This document shows, one piece after another, positions 30,605 to 32,101 of a stretch of 32,101 nucleotides of DNA (positions are counted from its first letter, which is position 1; each line of letters opens with the position of its first letter). This DNA comes from Gallionellaceae bacterium (GTDB lineage Bacteria > Pseudomonadota > Gammaproteobacteria > Burkholderiales > Gallionellaceae). The position numbers and the translations under genes are program-made. The stretch is taken from assembly GCA_027448945.1 (NCBI GenBank), contig DAIDMQ010000022.1, positions 1 through 32,101 of the forward strand, read 5' to 3'. The notes beneath the pieces were generated by a model, which did not search any database, had not been told where the DNA came from, and saw only the letters and a list, made by a program, of their open reading frames with translations.

Positions 30605-32101
30605 TTAGAAACTCTTGCCTATTTCAACCCATACTCTGACGGCACTCGTTGAGGCAACTAGGGTGGGGGGAGGGCCTACAGGGGTAGCCACATAGGCTTT
30701 GGCTGTCAACTGGTTCTGGCCCGCCCAGTTGACACCGAGACCAACACTGCTAAGGGTTGCATCATTCGTTCCCGCAGTCCAAGTGTTTTTATTGACTGTC
30801 ACATGTTCACTATCGACGAAAGCGATTGCCTGCCATTGCCCCCGCAAAATAGATCCCATGTCATGCCTCAACTCAGCCGTTAATTGATAACCGCTATCTC
30901 CGGAAATCGCACCCATGTCATAAGCGCGCACGCTGTATGGGCCGCCCGCAGCCATTTTTTCAGCAGAATCAAGATTGGTATTTGCCCATTGGCTGAAAAA
31001 TGAAAGATACAGCCCGTTACTCGCTGTCAGCCTTTGTAGGCGTGCTAGGCTTGTAGTCCATTTGGTGAAACTGCCCTGTGTATTTGCCGTTGCACTATCG
31101 GCTATTTGCGCCGCAGTATCGTTAAAACTGACGCATCCCGAGGTCAAACCGACATTCCATGAATTGATGCCCCCAGATAGCCATTGATCCCTCAGGTCGC
31201 CCGACAAGCTGGCTATCCAGCTCGTCAAATTGCGGTCGGTGCGCATGCCACTGAAGTCTAAATGATCTTTCAATTTCTTATCGTCGTACTGAAACTGACC
31301 GTAAAGATTGCTACTGCGGCTACGTATAAACGGATGTTTAGCCCATAAGCTGGCAACTTGGGCGGTGCCGTGGCCATGCAGATCGCTCAGGGAATCGCCC
31401 AGTATGTAATGCAATGCCGAGTAAGCCCCGCCCAGATGGGTGCCATATCCGTTCGTCAGCGTGTCGTAGCTGACCCTGCCGTAGTTCATGCCGGAACCCG
31501 AGCTCATGGCGCTCACGCTTAGCACATCGCCGTAATACAGGATGGGGTTGATGAAGTTGACCGTCCCGCCGACCCGCGTCCGACCGGTGTACTGATTACC
31601 GTAATTGTTCAGCGACATATTTCCGGTCACCGCCGATGAACTCGGGGCAGCGTTCACCAGCATATCGGAGGTGCCGACTTTTTCTCCGGGCTTCAGCGTC
31701 GCATCAACGGCCACCTGCGGTATATCCGAAAGTAGCAACAGTGCGCGATCCATTTGCTGCTGGCCAATCACCTCATCGCTATGTATTGTGCCCAGCGTTT
31801 TTTCCAGCAACACGTTTTTAACGCGGGATTTGTTATCGAGGATGACTTTTCCGTAACGCGCTTCGATGACTTCGATTTCCACGATTCCGTCGCGGATGGT
31901 TTGCTGCGGGATGATCGCGCGCGCCAGCGTGTAGCCGTGAGCATGGTAGTAATTGGTAATTCTTGCGACCAAGGCCGTAAGTTGCGTCAAGGTGAGTTGC
32001 TTGCCTTCCGCATCCGCTACCAGCGCATAAAGCGTGGCATCGTCGTAGCGTGTATTGCCCGTGATCTTGAGGGCGTTGACCTGCATTGATGCCCTCGATG
32101 A
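30605..32101 (-). CDS. Two-partner secretion outer-membrane transporter (ShlB/FhaC/HecB, TpsB), 5' end outside window
   Basis: TpsB proteins are Omp85-superfamily 16-strand barrels with two periplasmic POTRA domains that secrete one large TpsA exoprotein. Here about 498 residues are visible. They begin in POTRA1 (LKITGNTRYDDATLYALV), then POTRA2 (about 75-150), then a barrel of about 340 residues rich in alternating aromatic strands and ending in SF. The L6 motif reads VRAY (usually VRGY/F) in GGPYSVRAYDMGAISGDSGY. The frame stays open to the window edge, so the signal peptide and the first residues are missing; the ATG at 32086 is probably internal. The stop is at 30605-30607. No TpsA gene lies downstream, so any partner must be to the right, beyond the window. 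Confidence 0.85.
   Translation of the reverse strand, partial: SSRASMQVNALKITGNTRYDDATLYALVADAEGKQLTLTQLTALVARITNYYHAHGYTLARAIIPQQTIRDGIVEIEVIEARYGKVILDNKSRVKNVLLEKTLGTIHSDEVIGQQQMDRALLLLSDIPQVAVDATLKPGEKVGTSDMLVNAAPSSSAVTGNMSLNNYGNQYTGRTRVGGTVNFINPILYYGDVLSVSAMSSGSGMNYGRVSYDTLTNGYGTHLGGAYSALHYILGDSLSDLHGHGTAQVASLWAKHPFIRSRSSNLYGQFQYDDKKLKDHLDFSGMRTDRNLTSWIASLSGDLRDQWLSGGINSWNVGLTSGCVSFNDTAAQIADSATANTQGSFTKWTTSLARLQRLTASNGLYLSFFSQWANTNLDSAEKMAAGGPYSVRAYDMGAISGDSGYQLTAELRHDMGSILRGQWQAIAFVDSEHVTVNKNTWTAGTNDATLSSVGLGVNWAGQNQLTAKAYVATPVGPPPTLVASTSAVRVWVEIGKSF

Overview
The window reads as a stretch of betaproteobacterial chromosome, probably order Nitrosomonadales. A Gallionellaceae-like host is possible, but that is inference from gene order and protein flavour only. 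The diagnostic blocks are pilC-pilD-coaE-zapD-yacG facing a Nudix/ThiE-like gene, and kdsD-kdsC-lptC-lptA-lptB-rpoN-hpf-ptsN-hprK-rapZ. Most of the window is housekeeping. The accessory signal is at the two ends, around 2.6-3.5 kb, at 14.3-15.4 kb and at 28.8-29 kb. No tRNA, rRNA or CRISPR array was seen.

Layout. (1) Bases 1-820 are a scarred toxin-antitoxin zone. They hold the right end of an IS3-family insertion sequence, a HigB-type toxin gene that has lost its 5' part to that element, an intact higA antitoxin, a short heptamer repeat, and a dead Phd/YefM-type antitoxin fragment on the minus strand. (2) Bases 820-3511 carry an orphan membrane histidine kinase diverging from a type IV prepilin-like gene. 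The prepilin gene has a textbook sigma-54 promoter and its own terminator. (3) Bases 3542-5372 encode a DUF815 ATPase and a Nudix-ThiE-like fusion. They converge on the minus-strand run yacG, zapD, coaE, pilD, pilC, a CNNM/CorC-type transporter and lgt (5360-11429). pilB, commonly part of such pil clusters, is not between the transporter and pilC. (4) Bases 11505-18915, plus strand, carry ilvD, a hexose-6-phosphate mutarotase-like gene, two tandem related c-type cytochromes, rpmE, an M48 lipoprotein protease and an ArnT-like glycosyltransferase. (5) A KefB-like antiporter (minus) faces them. (6) Bases 21052-30080 form a long, tightly packed plus-strand run: Kdo synthesis, LPS transport, sigma-54, the nitrogen-PTS regulators, then a translationally coupled trio of NusG-II-like protein, Gx-family membrane protein and UbiX. 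(7) A 524-base gene-free gap is followed by a two-partner-secretion outer-membrane transporter (minus) that runs off the right edge.

How parts connect. The sigma-54 gene in this window could serve the sigma-54 promoter of the prepilin gene, and PilD/PilC could process and assemble that pilin. KdsD/KdsC make Kdo for LPS, LptA/B/C export LPS, and the ArnT-like enzyme may decorate a lipid-linked envelope glycan. The most unusual DNA is an inverted array of seven-base repeats lying in frame inside the Gx-family gene. The same heptamer occurs at the breakpoint of the dead antitoxin gene at the other end of the window.
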